A stretch of 64,000 bases of DNA from Pseudanabaena sp. FACHB-1998 (GCF_014696355.1 NZ_JACJQA010000008.1:89105-153104); one strand, 5' to 3'; positions 1 through 9,411 are shown, numbered from the stretch's first letter. Program-made: numbers and translations. Notes: a model not told the origin generated them from the sequence alone.

Positions 1-147
1 GTAGCCCATCTTAGAAGAAGTTCCATTAACTTTCCCTGCAACATCAAAATGAGAGCCAACGACATCTGGTAGTAATGGATAGAAGTGGATACTTTGGGCG
101 ATCGCTAATCCAAATAAAAATAGAACGATATACAACGGTAATTTCAT
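1..147 (-). CDS. DUF1648-like membrane protein, N-terminal part only
   Basis: Reading leftward from an ATG at 147 there is an open frame of 49 codons that runs off the window edge. It begins with a hydrophobic helix (about residues 4-19, containing YIVLFLFGLAIAQ). A segment with PLLPDVVGSHFDVAGKVNG follows, the typical pattern of DUF1648, in which a proline-rich loop and an HF-D-AG motif follow the first membrane helix. DUF1648 proteins are small multi-pass membrane proteins of uncertain role; some resemble the immunity protein SdpI. Only the first domain is visible, so the full architecture is unknown. The gene points away from the DAHP synthase gene. Confidence 0.6.
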   Translation of the reverse strand, partial: MKLPLYIVLFLFGLAIAQSIHFYPLLPDVVGSHFDVAGKVNGTSSKMGY

Positions 148-178
148 CGCTGTATGCTCCTTAAGTATATTTTTTAGT

Positions 179-215
179 AATTGTGTTGTGGACGCGAAGC
201 GTCCACAACACAATT
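179..215. repeat. Perfect palindrome with GCGAAGC centre
   Basis: A 37-bp inverted repeat with arms reading AATTGTGTTGTGGACGC and a GAA loop. It lies between the DUF1648 fragment and the DAHP synthase gene. It belongs to the class of gene-specific hairpins with GCGAAGC-type centres that recurs through the window. It has no T-tract on either side, so a terminator role is not evident. Confidence 0.7.
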
Positions 216-345
216 ACGTTGCATGACTACCAAATTATCTAAGTAAACTAGAAACAAATATATTGTTTGCAGATTGTTGTAACAAAAATCCACCTGTGGG
301 ATACGTTAACCCCATCGGGAGGCTAAAGTATAAGTAGATATTTAT

Positions 346-1479
346 ATGGAGTTAAACGGCGTGTCCTCAAGTGAAATCGCAAATATTTCTGGTCAAGGCA
401 TATCAGTATTAGATCAAAATTTAGACCAAATTAAGACTAGCGACCTGCATGTGGTCGAAACCTGCCCATTGCTAGCCCCCGTAGAAGTCAAAACCGAGCT
501 ACCCATTACTACGGCGATCGCTAAGGTTGTTTCTGAATCTAGAGCTAGAATTCGCAATATTTTAAACGGTAGCGATCGTCGCTTGTTAGTGGTAGTTGGA
601 CCCTGCTCGATCCATGATGTCAAGGCAGCCCGTGAATATGCCGAAAAATTAGCCAAATTTCGCGATGAGGTCAGCGATGCTCTGGAAATCGTGATGCGAG
701 TTTACTTCGAGAAACCGCGCACCACAATTGGCTGGAAAGGCTTAATCAATGACCCACACCTGAATGGGACATTTGATATTAATTACGGTATCCGCATGGC
801 GAGGGGGTTACTACTCGATGTCGCCAAATTAGGCTTGCCCAGTGCTACGGAACTGCTCGATCCCATCGTGCCGCAGTACCTTGCCGATCTGATCTCTTGG
901 ACAGCGATCGGCGCAAGAACCACCGAAAGCCAAACCCATCGCGAAATGTCTTCGGGACTATCGATGCCCGTTGGTTTCAAAAATGGCACGGACGGCGGCA
1001 TTGATGTGGCGATTAACGCGATGCTATCGGCAAGGCAGCCCCACCGTTTTCTTGGGGTTAGCAATGATGGCTTAGCGAGTATTATCACTACTTCAGGCAA
1101 TCCCGATGGGCATATTGTGTTGCGTGGCGGTAAGCAGGGTCCTAATTACGACAAGGCGCATGTCGAGGCGATCGCCCATCGACTAAGCGATCGCCAGTTA
1201 CAGCCTTATATGATGGTGGATTGCAGTCACGACAACAGTGGACAAGATTATAAAAATCAGCCGATTGTGTTGCAGGATATTGCCGAGCAGGTGCGTAATG
1301 GTTCGGAATATATTGTGGGAGTCATGATCGAAAGCCATCTCAATCGGGGCAAGCAGCCTTTAAAAGATTTGGCAAAGCTGGAATACGGTAAGAGCATTAC
1401 CGATGGCTGTATTAATTTCGAGACTACGGTTGAGATTTTAAATGATCTCGTTAGCGCCGTTAGATCTGGTCGTTTCTAA
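346..1479 (+). CDS. 3-deoxy-7-phosphoheptulonate (DAHP) synthase, class I
   Basis: Catalyses condensation of phosphoenolpyruvate and erythrose 4-phosphate, the first step of the shikimate pathway to aromatic amino acids. The protein matches the AroG/AroF/AroH family over its whole length: GPCSIHD near residue 85, FEKPRTT, WKGLINDPH, GARTTESQ, and GFKNGTDG. The metal ligands known for the family are present (Cys in GPCS, His in DCSHD, Glu in MIESH, Asp in SITDG). At 377 residues it is about 25 longer than the E. coli enzyme because of an N-terminal extension, the part that carries feedback control in this family; which amino acid inhibits it cannot be read here. A strong terminator follows. 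Confidence 0.95.
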   Translation: MELNGVSSSEIANISGQGISVLDQNLDQIKTSDLHVVETCPLLAPVEVKTELPITTAIAKVVSESRARIRNILNGSDRRLLVVVGPCSIHDVKAAREYAEKLAKFRDEVSDALEIVMRVYFEKPRTTIGWKGLINDPHLNGTFDINYGIRMARGLLLDVAKLGLPSATELLDPIVPQYLADLISWTAIGARTTESQTHREMSSGLSMPVGFKNGTDGGIDVAINAMLSARQPHRFLGVSNDGLASIITTSGNPDGHIVLRGGKQGPNYDKAHVEAIAHRLSDRQLQPYMMVDCSHDNSGQDYKNQPIVLQDIAEQVRNGSEYIVGVMIESHLNRGKQPLKDLAKLEYGKSITDGCINFETTVEILNDLVSAVRSGRF

Positions 1480-1481
1480 AT

Positions 1482-1509
1482 AAAAAAGCACCCTTAGGGT
1501 GCTTTTTTA
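1482..1509. terminator. Bidirectional intrinsic terminator
   Basis: A hairpin with arms AAAAAAGCACCC and GGGTGCTTTTTT, flanked by A-runs on one side and T-runs on the other. It sits between the converging DAHP synthase gene and the unknown gene at 1510-2286, so it can end transcription from both sides. Confidence 0.85.
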
Positions 1510-2286
1510 TTAGCGCTGTCTAGTTAAACCAAGGGGACAGCGATCGGGCTTACGAAATTCCCATTTTATTGATCCATCCTCTTCTAGTTCTGGTGGTGAT
1601 AAATCTTCAATAACAGGCGTAAGCCGAATTACAAAATCACTGTAATCAAGCGAATAAGCTTCTTCATAATATTTTTTACGACGCTCAGGATCTTCCTCTA
1701 TTTCACAACCAATCCAAGCAGGAACAGGCGTATGAGGGCGGGTTCTCTCGAAATATGCCTTTAATGATTCTGGCTCAATTCCCTCACTGATGGGAAATAG
1801 ATCGGAGCCTATAATCTGATCCCAAGCCGTCGTAATATCGCTAGGCGGATAGGAATAGATTTCCACTTGATACTCATTAGGAGGAACTGTGATATAGCAT
1901 TGTAAGCAATCGCTATCATTGCTAACTTCCTTCACATTGGGAATATCATCCAAATCATCTCCCAACACTCCTGAAACGATCATTTCTCCACAGGACAAAT
2001 CCAGTCGCCAACGCACTCGCGCCACCCATTCTTCCTGTTCCTGCTCATTCAAATCGCCCATAACGACGCGAACATTGTAGCCATCATCTTGATAGAGATT
2101 CATCGCTAGAAAAGCTTTCTGTTCAAAGATGGCTTTTCTTAATTCAGGTTGGTCATTATTCCAGATTAAATTACAAAATCCATCGTAATCTCGGCTCACA
2201 AAATCTTTTGCCCCAACCCAAATCATGCATCCAGCTTCCCAAAAGCCAAATTCAATGCGATCGCCTAAAGCCATAGGTTCAGTCAT
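1510..2286 (-). CDS. Hypothetical protein, soluble, acidic
   Basis: A 258-residue protein I do not recognise. It has no signal peptide or membrane helix and is rich in acidic and aromatic residues, with clusters such as EQEQEEWVARVRWRLDLS and a C-terminal PPELEEDGSIKWEFRKPD. It has three or four cysteines but no clear zinc motif. It converges on the DAHP synthase gene with a shared terminator and lies upstream of, and in the same direction as, hisB, separated by about 76 bp on its 5' side. It could be a house-keeping protein restricted to cyanobacteria; no function is inferred. Confidence 0.7.
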   Translation of the reverse strand: MTEPMALGDRIEFGFWEAGCMIWVGAKDFVSRDYDGFCNLIWNNDQPELRKAIFEQKAFLAMNLYQDDGYNVRVVMGDLNEQEQEEWVARVRWRLDLSCGEMIVSGVLGDDLDDIPNVKEVSNDSDCLQCYITVPPNEYQVEIYSYPPSDITTAWDQIIGSDLFPISEGIEPESLKAYFERTRPHTPVPAWIGCEIEEDPERRKKYYEEAYSLDYSDFVIRLTPVIEDLSPPELEEDGSIKWEFRKPDRCPLGLTRQR

Positions 2287-2362
2287 AAGTCACCTTAATT
2301 GTGGTAGCCCCATAGAAGAACGGTAGCGCTTCGTCCCACCCTTCTTCTAGGGAAAGATGTAG

Positions 2363-2965
2363 TTATAAAACGCCTTTAGAGCTAGGGATTACGCTCGCTC
2401 GGCGGGGATCGACTTCGATCGCCACTTTCATGGCACGGGCAAAGGCTTTAAAAGCGGCTTCGATGATGTGGTGGGAGTTTCCGCTTTCTAAAAGACGGAT
2501 ATGTAAGGTCATTTGAGCGTGATTGACTACGGCTTGAAAAAACTCTTTGACTAGCTCGGTGTCGTAAGTTCCCACACGCTGATTGGGAATCACTAAGCTA
2601 TAGACGAGATAGGGACGACCCGAAAAATCGAGGGCAACCTGCACCAAAGACTCATCAAGGGGAGCCACAAAATGTCCAAAGCGATTAATGCCCTTGCGAT
2701 CGCCTAGTGCTTGTCCGAGCGCTTGTCCTAATACAATTCCCACATCCTCATTGGTGTGATGGTCATCAATATGCAAGTCGCCTGTAGCTTGGACATCGAG
2801 ATCGATTAAGCCGTGAGAGCAAATTTGATGCAGCATATGATCGAGAAAGGGAATACCAGTATTGATATTGCCTTTACCTGTGCCATCAAGATTGAGTGCT
2901 ACGGTGACATCGGTTTCACCAGTTTTGCGGTGGACTTTAGCAATGCGAGGAGTATCGTAGGACAT
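2363..2965 (-). CDS. hisB: Imidazoleglycerol-phosphate dehydratase
   Basis: Removes water from imidazole glycerol phosphate in histidine synthesis. It is a monofunctional 200-residue enzyme, not fused to histidinol phosphatase as in enterobacteria. Family motifs are all visible: [11 protein letters not shown] near residue 38, [15 protein letters not shown] near 63 and the second metal-binding repeat [18 protein letters not shown] near 163. The paired HHxxE/D histidine-rich motifs bind two manganese ions. The end, with [15 protein letters not shown], is typical of the family. It stands alone, with no other his gene nearby. Confidence 0.95.
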   Translation of the reverse strand: MSYDTPRIAKVHRKTGETDVTVALNLDGTGKGNINTGIPFLDHMLHQICSHGLIDLDVQATGDLHIDDHHTNEDVGIVLGQALGQALGDRKGINRFGHFVAPLDESLVQVALDFSGRPYLVYSLVIPNQRVGTYDTELVKEFFQAVVNHAQMTLHIRLLESGNSHHIIEAAFKAFARAMKVAIEVDPRRASVIPSSKGVL

Positions 2966-3078
2966 AGCAGAGCAGAAATTGATAAAAGTTGTAAAATGTC
3001 AGGCTTACTACACTTTAACCTTAAATTGCGATCGCATTATTTTTTGACGTAGCATGAAGAATTGATTTCGAGGTAATC

Positions 3079-3705
3079 ATGCAAAAGATTTTCAAGTCTC
3101 TTCCACTCGCTTTGGGACTGTCTTGTATAGCGATCGCTCCTGCTGTATCTGAAACCATTGCTCAATCTCAAAACTTTGGAGTTGCACCACCCGCTTGCCA
3201 AGAGCAAAGCCAAATTGCGCTTAATTTCTGTGCCGTCCGCTGGGCAAAAACTGCTGATTTTTTGCGATCGCTAATTTACGAAGATATCAATGTACGGCTA
3301 ACTTCGGCAGAGCAGATCCAACTTAAAGCGATCGAAGCAAATTGGAACTCCTATCGAGAGAAACACTGCCAAGATTTGAGCAAACCATTCCGTACTGGTT
3401 CCATTTATCCATTGCTTTACCACAGTTGTCGAGCTAGGGTAACAAATGATCGCATTGCCGATTTACTAGGAAAAAGTACTTCTCAACTTTCTCCCGATGA
3501 AACATCTCAGCGTCTTGTCAAAGTTCTCAATCAAGATAATCTCAAAAATTCGGCTGGGCAGGTTCAATGGCTACGTTATCAAGCTCTGCAATGTCGATTT
3601 GAGGCTTTACAGTTTACTGGGACACCTCAAAGGGCAAAGCAATGTCGCGATCGCTTAGCAGCAAATCGGCTAAGGGAACTAGAATCTCTGATGAAAAGCA
3701 GATAG
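3079..3705 (+). CDS. Secreted LprI-like (DUF1311) protein
   Basis: A 208-residue protein with a signal peptide (MQKIFKSLPLALGLSCIAIA, cleavage likely near residues 23-28). The following 80 residues fit the LprI/DUF1311 pattern: a cysteine-containing start (PACQEQSQ), a second Cys about 14 residues on (LNFCAVRWA), L-SAEQIQLKAIEANWNSYR and a Cys-rich end (EKHCQDL, YHSCRARVTNDRI). Relatives include inhibitors of vertebrate lysozyme, but most cyanobacterial members have no known role. The C-terminal 80 residues add another pair of cysteines (LQCRFEAL and KQCRDRL), so this is longer than a minimal LprI domain. Likely periplasmic with disulfides. Confidence 0.7.
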   Translation: MQKIFKSLPLALGLSCIAIAPAVSETIAQSQNFGVAPPACQEQSQIALNFCAVRWAKTADFLRSLIYEDINVRLTSAEQIQLKAIEANWNSYREKHCQDLSKPFRTGSIYPLLYHSCRARVTNDRIADLLGKSTSQLSPDETSQRLVKVLNQDNLKNSAGQVQWLRYQALQCRFEALQFTGTPQRAKQCRDRLAANRLRELESLMKSR

Positions 3706-3706
3706 T

Positions 3707-3745
3707 GAATCGAGTGCTGCCCATAGGGTAGGCGGCACTCGATTC
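3707..3745. terminator. Hairpin between converging genes
   Basis: Arms GAATCGAGTGC and GCACTCGATTC enclose a 17-base loop, 2 bp after the stop codon of the LprI-like gene and just before the end of the DUF2809 gene. No good T-tract follows, so termination is likely but not certain; it may serve both converging genes. Confidence 0.5.
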
Positions 3746-3753
3746 AATTATAT

Positions 3754-4137
3754 TCAATTATGATTAAGTCTATTTTCCGTAATGAGAATGATCGCTGTAC
3801 CCAGAGCATAGGCAATAATATCCGCCCAATCAAATGTAGAGCCTAAAACAATTACTAAAAGCTTGTACTGACGCAATCCTAGCTTGTCAATAAGATTTAG
3901 AGACTGTAAGCCTTCGATCGCACAAGCAAAGATAAAAACTGATAGCGCCACTGCTTTTACGGGGGCTTTCCAAAAAGATCTAATAAAGCAATAGATGAGA
4001 ATGACAACTAGGACATCGCCAACAAAAGCACGAATCAAGCGATCGTCAAACCAAATTGCGATCCAGACTTCTATTAAAAAGAGAAGAATTGTTAAAAGGA
4101 AGTATTTTCGATTGAAGGTAAGTCTATTCGCTAACAT
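3754..4137 (-). CDS. DUF2809 family membrane protein
   Basis: A 127-residue protein with four predicted membrane helices (about residues 12-28, 38-53, 60-77, 105-120). The central segment IRAFVGDVLVVILIYCFIRSF is the recognisable core of DUF2809, a family of small polytopic proteins of unknown function. A second match is FDWADIIAYALGTA near the C-terminus. Its gene is divergent from the unknown membrane protein gene that starts 25 bp away at 4162, so both promoters must overlap. Confidence 0.8.
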   Translation of the reverse strand: MLANRLTFNRKYFLLTILLFLIEVWIAIWFDDRLIRAFVGDVLVVILIYCFIRSFWKAPVKAVALSVFIFACAIEGLQSLNLIDKLGLRQYKLLVIVLGSTFDWADIIAYALGTAIILITENRLNHN

Positions 4138-4161
4138 CTTTAAAATAAAAGAATGTACTGA

Positions 4162-4779
4162 ATGAATAATAACGAAATAATGGCTAATCGCTTCTTATTT
4201 ATATTGTTATTGCTTTTGCAACTACTTTGTCTGGGCGTACTGTGGATTAGTTGCTTCCCGGGAGAGCTTGCCGATCTAGGCTTTTTTCTTCTGGTGATTG
4301 TATATATTTATGGAATCCCACTTTTAATTGCATTTGTAGTGATAACTGTAGTGGGGATGCAAATCTTGAAGAAAATAAATTTTTTCCCTGCAACTCAAAC
4401 CTTAATAATCGCCGCCGCCATAACTTTAGGGCTAACAGTAATTTTATTAAAAACCAATCTGCCCCAAACAATTGCCTTTTCGATATCACGTCCTGCATTT
4501 GAGGCAGTTATAGCTGATGCGGATAAGCTCAATTCAATCTGTAATAGCAAACCAGTTAAACAACAGGTAGGTTTGTATCGCGTCATAGAATGCGATCGCG
4601 ATCGTCGTGGTGGTATCTATTTTAGTACTGGGAACCTTCGCTTTATTGATATCTCCGACTTTTATGGATTTGCCTATCAGCCCAACCCCTATGGGAACTA
4701 CCACTTTGGCTCTGATGTTTATACATATTATCCGATTGTAGGGGAATGGTATGGATTTACAGCAGGTAAGCGTTCTTGA
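4162..4779 (+). CDS. Hypothetical membrane protein with extracytoplasmic tail
   Basis: A 205-residue protein not recognised by family. The first 105 residues hold three hydrophobic helices (about 9-29, 39-65, 78-95). The remaining 100 residues are polar and aromatic, including NPYGNYHFGSDVYTYYP, and probably face outside. A second ATG at 4180 (MANRFLF) is an equally plausible start, six codons in. The gene is divergent from the DUF2809 gene. Confidence 0.6.
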   Translation: MNNNEIMANRFLFILLLLLQLLCLGVLWISCFPGELADLGFFLLVIVYIYGIPLLIAFVVITVVGMQILKKINFFPATQTLIIAAAITLGLTVILLKTNLPQTIAFSISRPAFEAVIADADKLNSICNSKPVKQQVGLYRVIECDRDRRGGIYFSTGNLRFIDISDFYGFAYQPNPYGNYHFGSDVYTYYPIVGEWYGFTAGKRS

Positions 4780-4916
4780 GATTCTGACAAAATCAACTTA
4801 AGCCTATCCTGCATAGCGATCGCGCCCATCATTCGCAATACATCTTAGCTTAGAGATAGCATAGACTCTGATAGGCTTAAACAGAGACTTCAGAACTAAG
4901 AGCGTTGACAACCCAA

Positions 4917-7820
4917 ATGGCAACAAATATACCAACCAACCAAGTTTGGCACGCCCTAACGGCTGAAGAAGCGATCGCCGCTTTGGATGCTAATCCAGAG
5001 TTAGGGCTAGAGTCATGGCAAATTAGCGATCGCCGTACCGCCTATGGACGCAATGAGCTAAGCAGTAAAGCGGGACGTACCAAGCTCAGTATTTTTGTCG
5101 ATCAGTTTACAAATATCATGCTGCTGATGCTGATGGGCGTGGCAGTCGTGTCGGCGGTGTTGGATTTGCGGGTGGGTAATTTTCCGAAAGATGCGGTGGC
5201 GATCGCGGCGATCGTCATTCTCAACGGGATTCTGGGCTATGTGCAGGAGAGTCGGGCGGAAGACTCTCTTGCCGCCCTCAAATGCATGGCGGCTCCCAAT
5301 GTGCGCGTATTGAGGGAAGGCAAGGTTGCGGAAATTCTGTCGGCGGAATTAGTCTTAGGGGATATTGTATTTGTCGATGCGGGGATGCAGATTGCGGCGG
5401 ATGGGCGCTTGTTAGAAGCAGCGAATCTGAAGGTTAGGGAAGGAGCGCTCACTGGGGAATCACAGGGAGTTACGAAGATTGCGGATCAAGTATTTGGAGA
5501 AGATGAGTCCTTAGGCGATCGCCGCAATATGGTATTTCAGGGAACTGAGGTACTGCAGGGGCGTGGCATGATGGTGGTGACTGCTACGGGAATGCAGACG
5601 GAATTAGGAAAGATTGCCAATCTGCTGCAAGATGTGGAATTGGAAGAAACGCCATTACAGAAGCGGATGACGGAACTTTCTGAGGCTTTGGTGATTGCCT
5701 CTTTGTTGTTAGTGGCTCTAGTAATTGGGGTGGGATTATGGCGGCAGGGTGATTTTGTGAAGTTACTCAATACTTCCCTGAGTATGGCAGTAGCAGCAGT
5801 TCCTGAAGGCTTGCCTGCGGTAATTACGGTGACGCTTGCCCTAGGAACGCAAAGAATGGTCAAACGCAAGGTGCTTATTCGCAAATTACCTGCGGTAGAA
5901 ACCCTCGGTTCGGTTACTACTATTTGCTCTGACAAAACGGGAACTCTGACCCAAAACAAAATGGTTGCCGAAAGTGTGTTTACAGCGAATTATGCGGCTC
6001 AAATTAGTGGGACGGGTTATGAACCGATTGGTGATTTTGCGATCGCCAGAGTAGCAGGAGACATGATTGCTAGTAATCTCAGTGTTTATCAATGTTCGGA
6101 ACTGCAACTTCTGCTAGCAGCAAGTGCGATTTGTAATGATGCCTATTTACAAAAAAATGCTTCTAGCTATCAAGGAACAAGGGGCTTAAGCCCCTCGCCT
6201 GTTAACGTAGACAGTTCCCAATGGAAAATTATTGGTGATCCAACGGAAGGAGCTTTACTTACATTGGCGGGGAAGGCAAACCTTTGGCAATCGCAATTCA
6301 ATAAATATTTTACTAGGGTTGCCGAAATTCCTTTTACCTCTGAGCGTAAGTTGATGAGTGCGATCGCTGCCATTCAAAGTATGGATGCTGAAGATACGCC
6401 CGAATCAGTGCGAATGATCGCCAGTTTATTACCCGATGCGCCCTATTTCTTGTTTTGCAAGGGTTCACCCGAATTAGTTCTTGAGCGATGCGATCGCGTG
6501 CAGATGGATAAGCAAATTAGCTCCATTACAATTTCCCAAAGATCCGCAATTAATCTCCAAAACACCCTGCTGGCGACTAAGGGAATGCGTGTATTAGGAC
6601 TTGCCTATTTACCATTAAATAAAATCCCCACGGAAGCAGAACTTTTGAACATGGAAAACAAGCTGGTGTGGCTAGGTTTAGTGGGTATTCGTGATGCGCT
6701 GAGGTCAGAGGCGGCGGTTGCGGTACAGATTAGCCGCCATGCAGGGATTCACACGATCATGATTACAGGCGATCATCAACTGACGGCTCAGGCGATCGCC
6801 CGTGATTTGAATATCTTCTCTCCTGAAAACGATAAAGTTCTCACAGGACAAGAAATTGAATTAATGGATGATGATGAGTTAACTGAAATTGCTCGCCAAA
6901 CTGCGGTCTATGCCAGAGTTTCACCTGAGCATAAATTACGGATTGTCCAAGCCCTGCAAAGACGGGGTGAGGTGGTGGCGATGACAGGGGATGGCGTTAA
7001 TGACGCTCCCGCCTTGAAACAGGCGAATATTGGCATCGCAATGGGGATTACAGGTACGGATGTTTCTAAAGAAGCTAGCGACATGATCTTGCTCGATGAT
7101 AACTATGCAACGATTGTGGCAGCAACGGAGGAGGGGCGCACAGTCTACGCGAATATCCGTCGCTTTATCAAATATATTCTCGGTAGTAATGTCGGTGAAG
7201 TTATTGCGATCGCTTCTACGCCATTTCTAGGATTTGGCGCAGTTCCTTTGACTCCATTGCAAATTTTATGGATGAATCTCGTCACCGATGGCGTGCCAGC
7301 CCTCGCCCTTGCCGTGGAGCCTGCCGAAGCCGATGTCATGGAGCGTCCTCCCTTTAATCCTCAAGAGAATATTTTTTCGCGGGGCTTAGGTTGGTATATT
7401 CTGCGAATTGGTGTGGTTTTTGGATTGCAGACGATCGCCTTAATGCAGATCGCCTATAACTCTGGCAATCCCTCATGGCAGGAGCATTGGAAGACAATCA
7501 CCTTTACGACGCTCTGTATCGCGCAGATGGGTCATGCACTCTCCTGTCGTTCTGAATCTAAATTGCTAATTGAATTAAATCCTATTTCTAATCCCTATTT
7601 ATTAGTTTCCGTGATCTTCACCACGATTTTGCAACTCTCATTACTCTATGTACCATCGTTAAGGCAATTCTTTGGCACTGATGCTCTGACAGCCTCAGAA
7701 TTAGGCTTATGCTTTGGATTTAGTATGCTCCTAGTCCTCTGGACAGAATCTGAGAAAATTTTCTCTAGACTGTGGGCGCAGCGTCGGGTGACAAAATCTT
7801 CTATCAAGAGTCAGATCTAA
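4917..7820 (+). CDS. Cation-transporting P-type ATPase (Ca2+ ATPase-like)
   Basis: An ATP-driven cation pump of the P2 class. Visible parts are the N-terminal cation-ATPase domain, the actuator motif TGES, M4 motif PEGLPAVIT (about residue 295), the phosphorylation site CSDKTGTLT with Asp near residue 339, the nucleotide-binding domain, the hinge MTGDGVNDAPALK, and M6 motif NLVTDGVPA as in SERCA/PacL calcium pumps. The PEGLP and NLVTDG pair supports Ca2+ (or Na+) rather than heavy metals, and there is no HMA domain. An ATG at 4917 is chosen; an in-frame TTG four codons earlier at 4905 is possible. Residues about 419-432 are an odd insertion with a palindromic DNA core (see repeat at 6173). 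A DUF697 GTPase gene follows after 4 bp. Confidence 0.9.
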   Translation: MATNIPTNQVWHALTAEEAIAALDANPELGLESWQISDRRTAYGRNELSSKAGRTKLSIFVDQFTNIMLLMLMGVAVVSAVLDLRVGNFPKDAVAIAAIVILNGILGYVQESRAEDSLAALKCMAAPNVRVLREGKVAEILSAELVLGDIVFVDAGMQIAADGRLLEAANLKVREGALTGESQGVTKIADQVFGEDESLGDRRNMVFQGTEVLQGRGMMVVTATGMQTELGKIANLLQDVELEETPLQKRMTELSEALVIASLLLVALVIGVGLWRQGDFVKLLNTSLSMAVAAVPEGLPAVITVTLALGTQRMVKRKVLIRKLPAVETLGSVTTICSDKTGTLTQNKMVAESVFTANYAAQISGTGYEPIGDFAIARVAGDMIASNLSVYQCSELQLLLAASAICNDAYLQKNASSYQGTRGLSPSPVNVDSSQWKIIGDPTEGALLTLAGKANLWQSQFNKYFTRVAEIPFTSERKLMSAIAAIQSMDAEDTPESVRMIASLLPDAPYFLFCKGSPELVLERCDRVQMDKQISSITISQRSAINLQNTLLATKGMRVLGLAYLPLNKIPTEAELLNMENKLVWLGLVGIRDALRSEAAVAVQISRHAGIHTIMITGDHQLTAQAIARDLNIFSPENDKVLTGQEIELMDDDELTEIARQTAVYARVSPEHKLRIVQALQRRGEVVAMTGDGVNDAPALKQANIGIAMGITGTDVSKEASDMILLDDNYATIVAATEEGRTVYANIRRFIKYILGSNVGEVIAIASTPFLGFGAVPLTPLQILWMNLVTDGVPALALAVEPAEADVMERPPFNPQENIFSRGLGWYILRIGVVFGLQTIALMQIAYNSGNPSWQEHWKTITFTTLCIAQMGHALSCRSESKLLIELNPISNPYLLVSVIFTTILQLSLLYVPSLRQFFGTDALTASELGLCFGFSMLLVLWTESEKIFSRLWAQRRVTKSSIKSQI
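6173..6212 (+). repeat. Palindromic interspersed-type repeat inside ATPase gene
   Basis: The segment contains a perfect palindrome, AGGGGCTTAAGCCCCT, and is translated in frame as GTRGLSPSPVN within the nucleotide-binding domain. From memory, sequences with this GGGGCTTAAGCCCC core are common interspersed repeats in cyanobacterial genomes. It keeps the reading frame and adds a small polar loop. Confidence 0.45.
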
Positions 7821-7824
7821 GCCG

Positions 7825-9357
7825 ATGAAAAAAAAATTTCCTTGGTTGCGATCGCTAATTGTTTTAGGCTGCTTTGGTCTAGTAATTTCCTTTGTAATTC
7901 CTTTACTTGATCGCATTATCCAAATCTATCAACTGGTTGCCAAATCTTCGCCAATCTTGGGCGGGTTTGTGGTGCTGTTGGTGATGGGAGTATTAGCAGG
8001 ATTATTTTTTGTAACTTGGCGATATATCAATCTTTTCCAAGCCGAGCCAACGCCACCCCGCCCAATTCCTGACGCACCCACCGATAAAATCGAAGCGGCT
8101 CAAGATAGCCTCGAAGTCCTAGAACGTCAAGTCGAGCAGATTCAAGATGAGGTGATGCGGCGATCGCTAGCTGAGCAAACCGAACAATTAAAACAGAACT
8201 TCATTCGTCAAGAATTGCGCGTTGTCGTTTTTGGTGTTGGTTCCGCAGGCAAAACTTCTCTTGTTAATGGATTGCTGGATTTATCACTGCAAGAGATTGA
8301 AAATAAAGGGGAAGTTGGGGCAACGATGGGAACCACGCAGCTAGGAAAAGTCTATACCCCCGTCCAGTTTCAAAATCTGGAAGTACCAATTCAATTTACC
8401 GATTGCCCCGGAATTTTAGAGGCGAGTGCCTTGGGTAGCGATCGCGAACAGGAAGCACGAAAAATTGCGACTGAGGCAGACTTGATCGTATTTGTGGTTG
8501 ATGATGATTTGCGGCGCTCAGAATTTGAAGTCCTGAAAGCGCTTACAGAAATTGGCAAGCGGACAATTCTCGCCTTTAATAAAATTGATCGCCTCACCAA
8601 AAGCGATCGCGAAATAATTCAAACTAGTTTGCGATCGCGAGTTCTGAGTTTTATTACACCTGAAGATGTGGTGGCGATCGCGGCTAGCCCTGCGGCGATT
8701 ACTCTCGACAATGGTGAAGTCATCACCCCTAAGCCGAAAATCCAGCCATTGCTAGCCCGTATTTTGGATATTCTCAGCTATGAAGGCGATGAATTGGTGG
8801 CGGACAATGTGTTGTTGCGATCGCAAAGGCTAACGGAAGAAACTCGCGAAGTTCTTTCGCAACAGCAACAAGCGGAAGCCGAAAAAGTGGTGGAGAAGTT
8901 CCAATGGTTAGTGGTTGGCGTAGTATTCGCCACGCCTTTACCCGTGGTTGATTTATTAGCTACTGCTGCGATTAATGCTCAAATGGTTGTGGAAATTGGT
9001 CGAGTTTACGGCTGTGAAATCAATATTGATCGCGGTAAAGAGTTAGCGAATTCTCTAACCCGTACTTTAGTGAGTCTCGGCATTGTCAAAGGGGTAGTTC
9101 AGATCGTGACTACCGCAATTTCCGTAACCTTAGTGGGCTTAGTTCTCAAGGCAACAATTCAATCAGTAACGGCAGCTTACTTAACACGCATTGCTGGCAA
9201 GAGTTTTATCGAATATTTTAGCCGCGATCGCGATTGGGGGGATGGTGGTATTGCGGAAGTTGTGCAGCGTCAGTTCCAATTAAATCGCCGTGATGAGTTT
9301 CTCAAGACTTTTGTGCAAGATGCCGTCAATCGGGTAATGGTTTTGGTGAAGCAGTAA
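7825..9357 (+). CDS. Membrane-anchored GTPase with DUF697 domain
   Basis: A 510-residue protein with two N-terminal membrane helices (about 12-32 and 45-68), a short proline-rich and coiled-coil linker, then an Era/YcjX-like GTPase domain. The P-loop is GVGSAGKTSL near residue 137, G3 is TDCPG, G4 is NKID. The C-terminal 170 residues (FATPLPVVDLLATAAINAQMV onward) are the DUF697 helical domain found in YcjF-type proteins. Family function is unclear; it is thought to act at membranes. The start lies 4 bp after the P-type ATPase stop, so the two are probably co-transcribed, but a functional link is only inference. Confidence 0.85.
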   Translation: MKKKFPWLRSLIVLGCFGLVISFVIPLLDRIIQIYQLVAKSSPILGGFVVLLVMGVLAGLFFVTWRYINLFQAEPTPPRPIPDAPTDKIEAAQDSLEVLERQVEQIQDEVMRRSLAEQTEQLKQNFIRQELRVVVFGVGSAGKTSLVNGLLDLSLQEIENKGEVGATMGTTQLGKVYTPVQFQNLEVPIQFTDCPGILEASALGSDREQEARKIATEADLIVFVVDDDLRRSEFEVLKALTEIGKRTILAFNKIDRLTKSDREIIQTSLRSRVLSFITPEDVVAIAASPAAITLDNGEVITPKPKIQPLLARILDILSYEGDELVADNVLLRSQRLTEETREVLSQQQQAEAEKVVEKFQWLVVGVVFATPLPVVDLLATAAINAQMVVEIGRVYGCEINIDRGKELANSLTRTLVSLGIVKGVVQIVTTAISVTLVGLVLKATIQSVTAAYLTRIAGKSFIEYFSRDRDWGDGGIAEVVQRQFQLNRRDEFLKTFVQDAVNRVMVLVKQ

Positions 9358-9368
9358 ATGTAAGAACC

Positions 9369-9411
9369 AATTTTTGAGGGGTGCGGCTTCGCCGCACGCC
9401 CCCAAAAAATT
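9369..9411. terminator. Hairpin with A/T-rich outer arms
   Basis: An imperfect inverted repeat: GTGCGGC-TTC-GCCGCAC in the core, with AATTTTTG and CAAAAAATT outer arms. It follows the DUF697 GTPase stop by 12 bp and precedes the ABC-F gene. The core is the same type as other hairpins in the window. The outer T/A runs would allow rho-independent termination in either direction. Confidence 0.55.
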
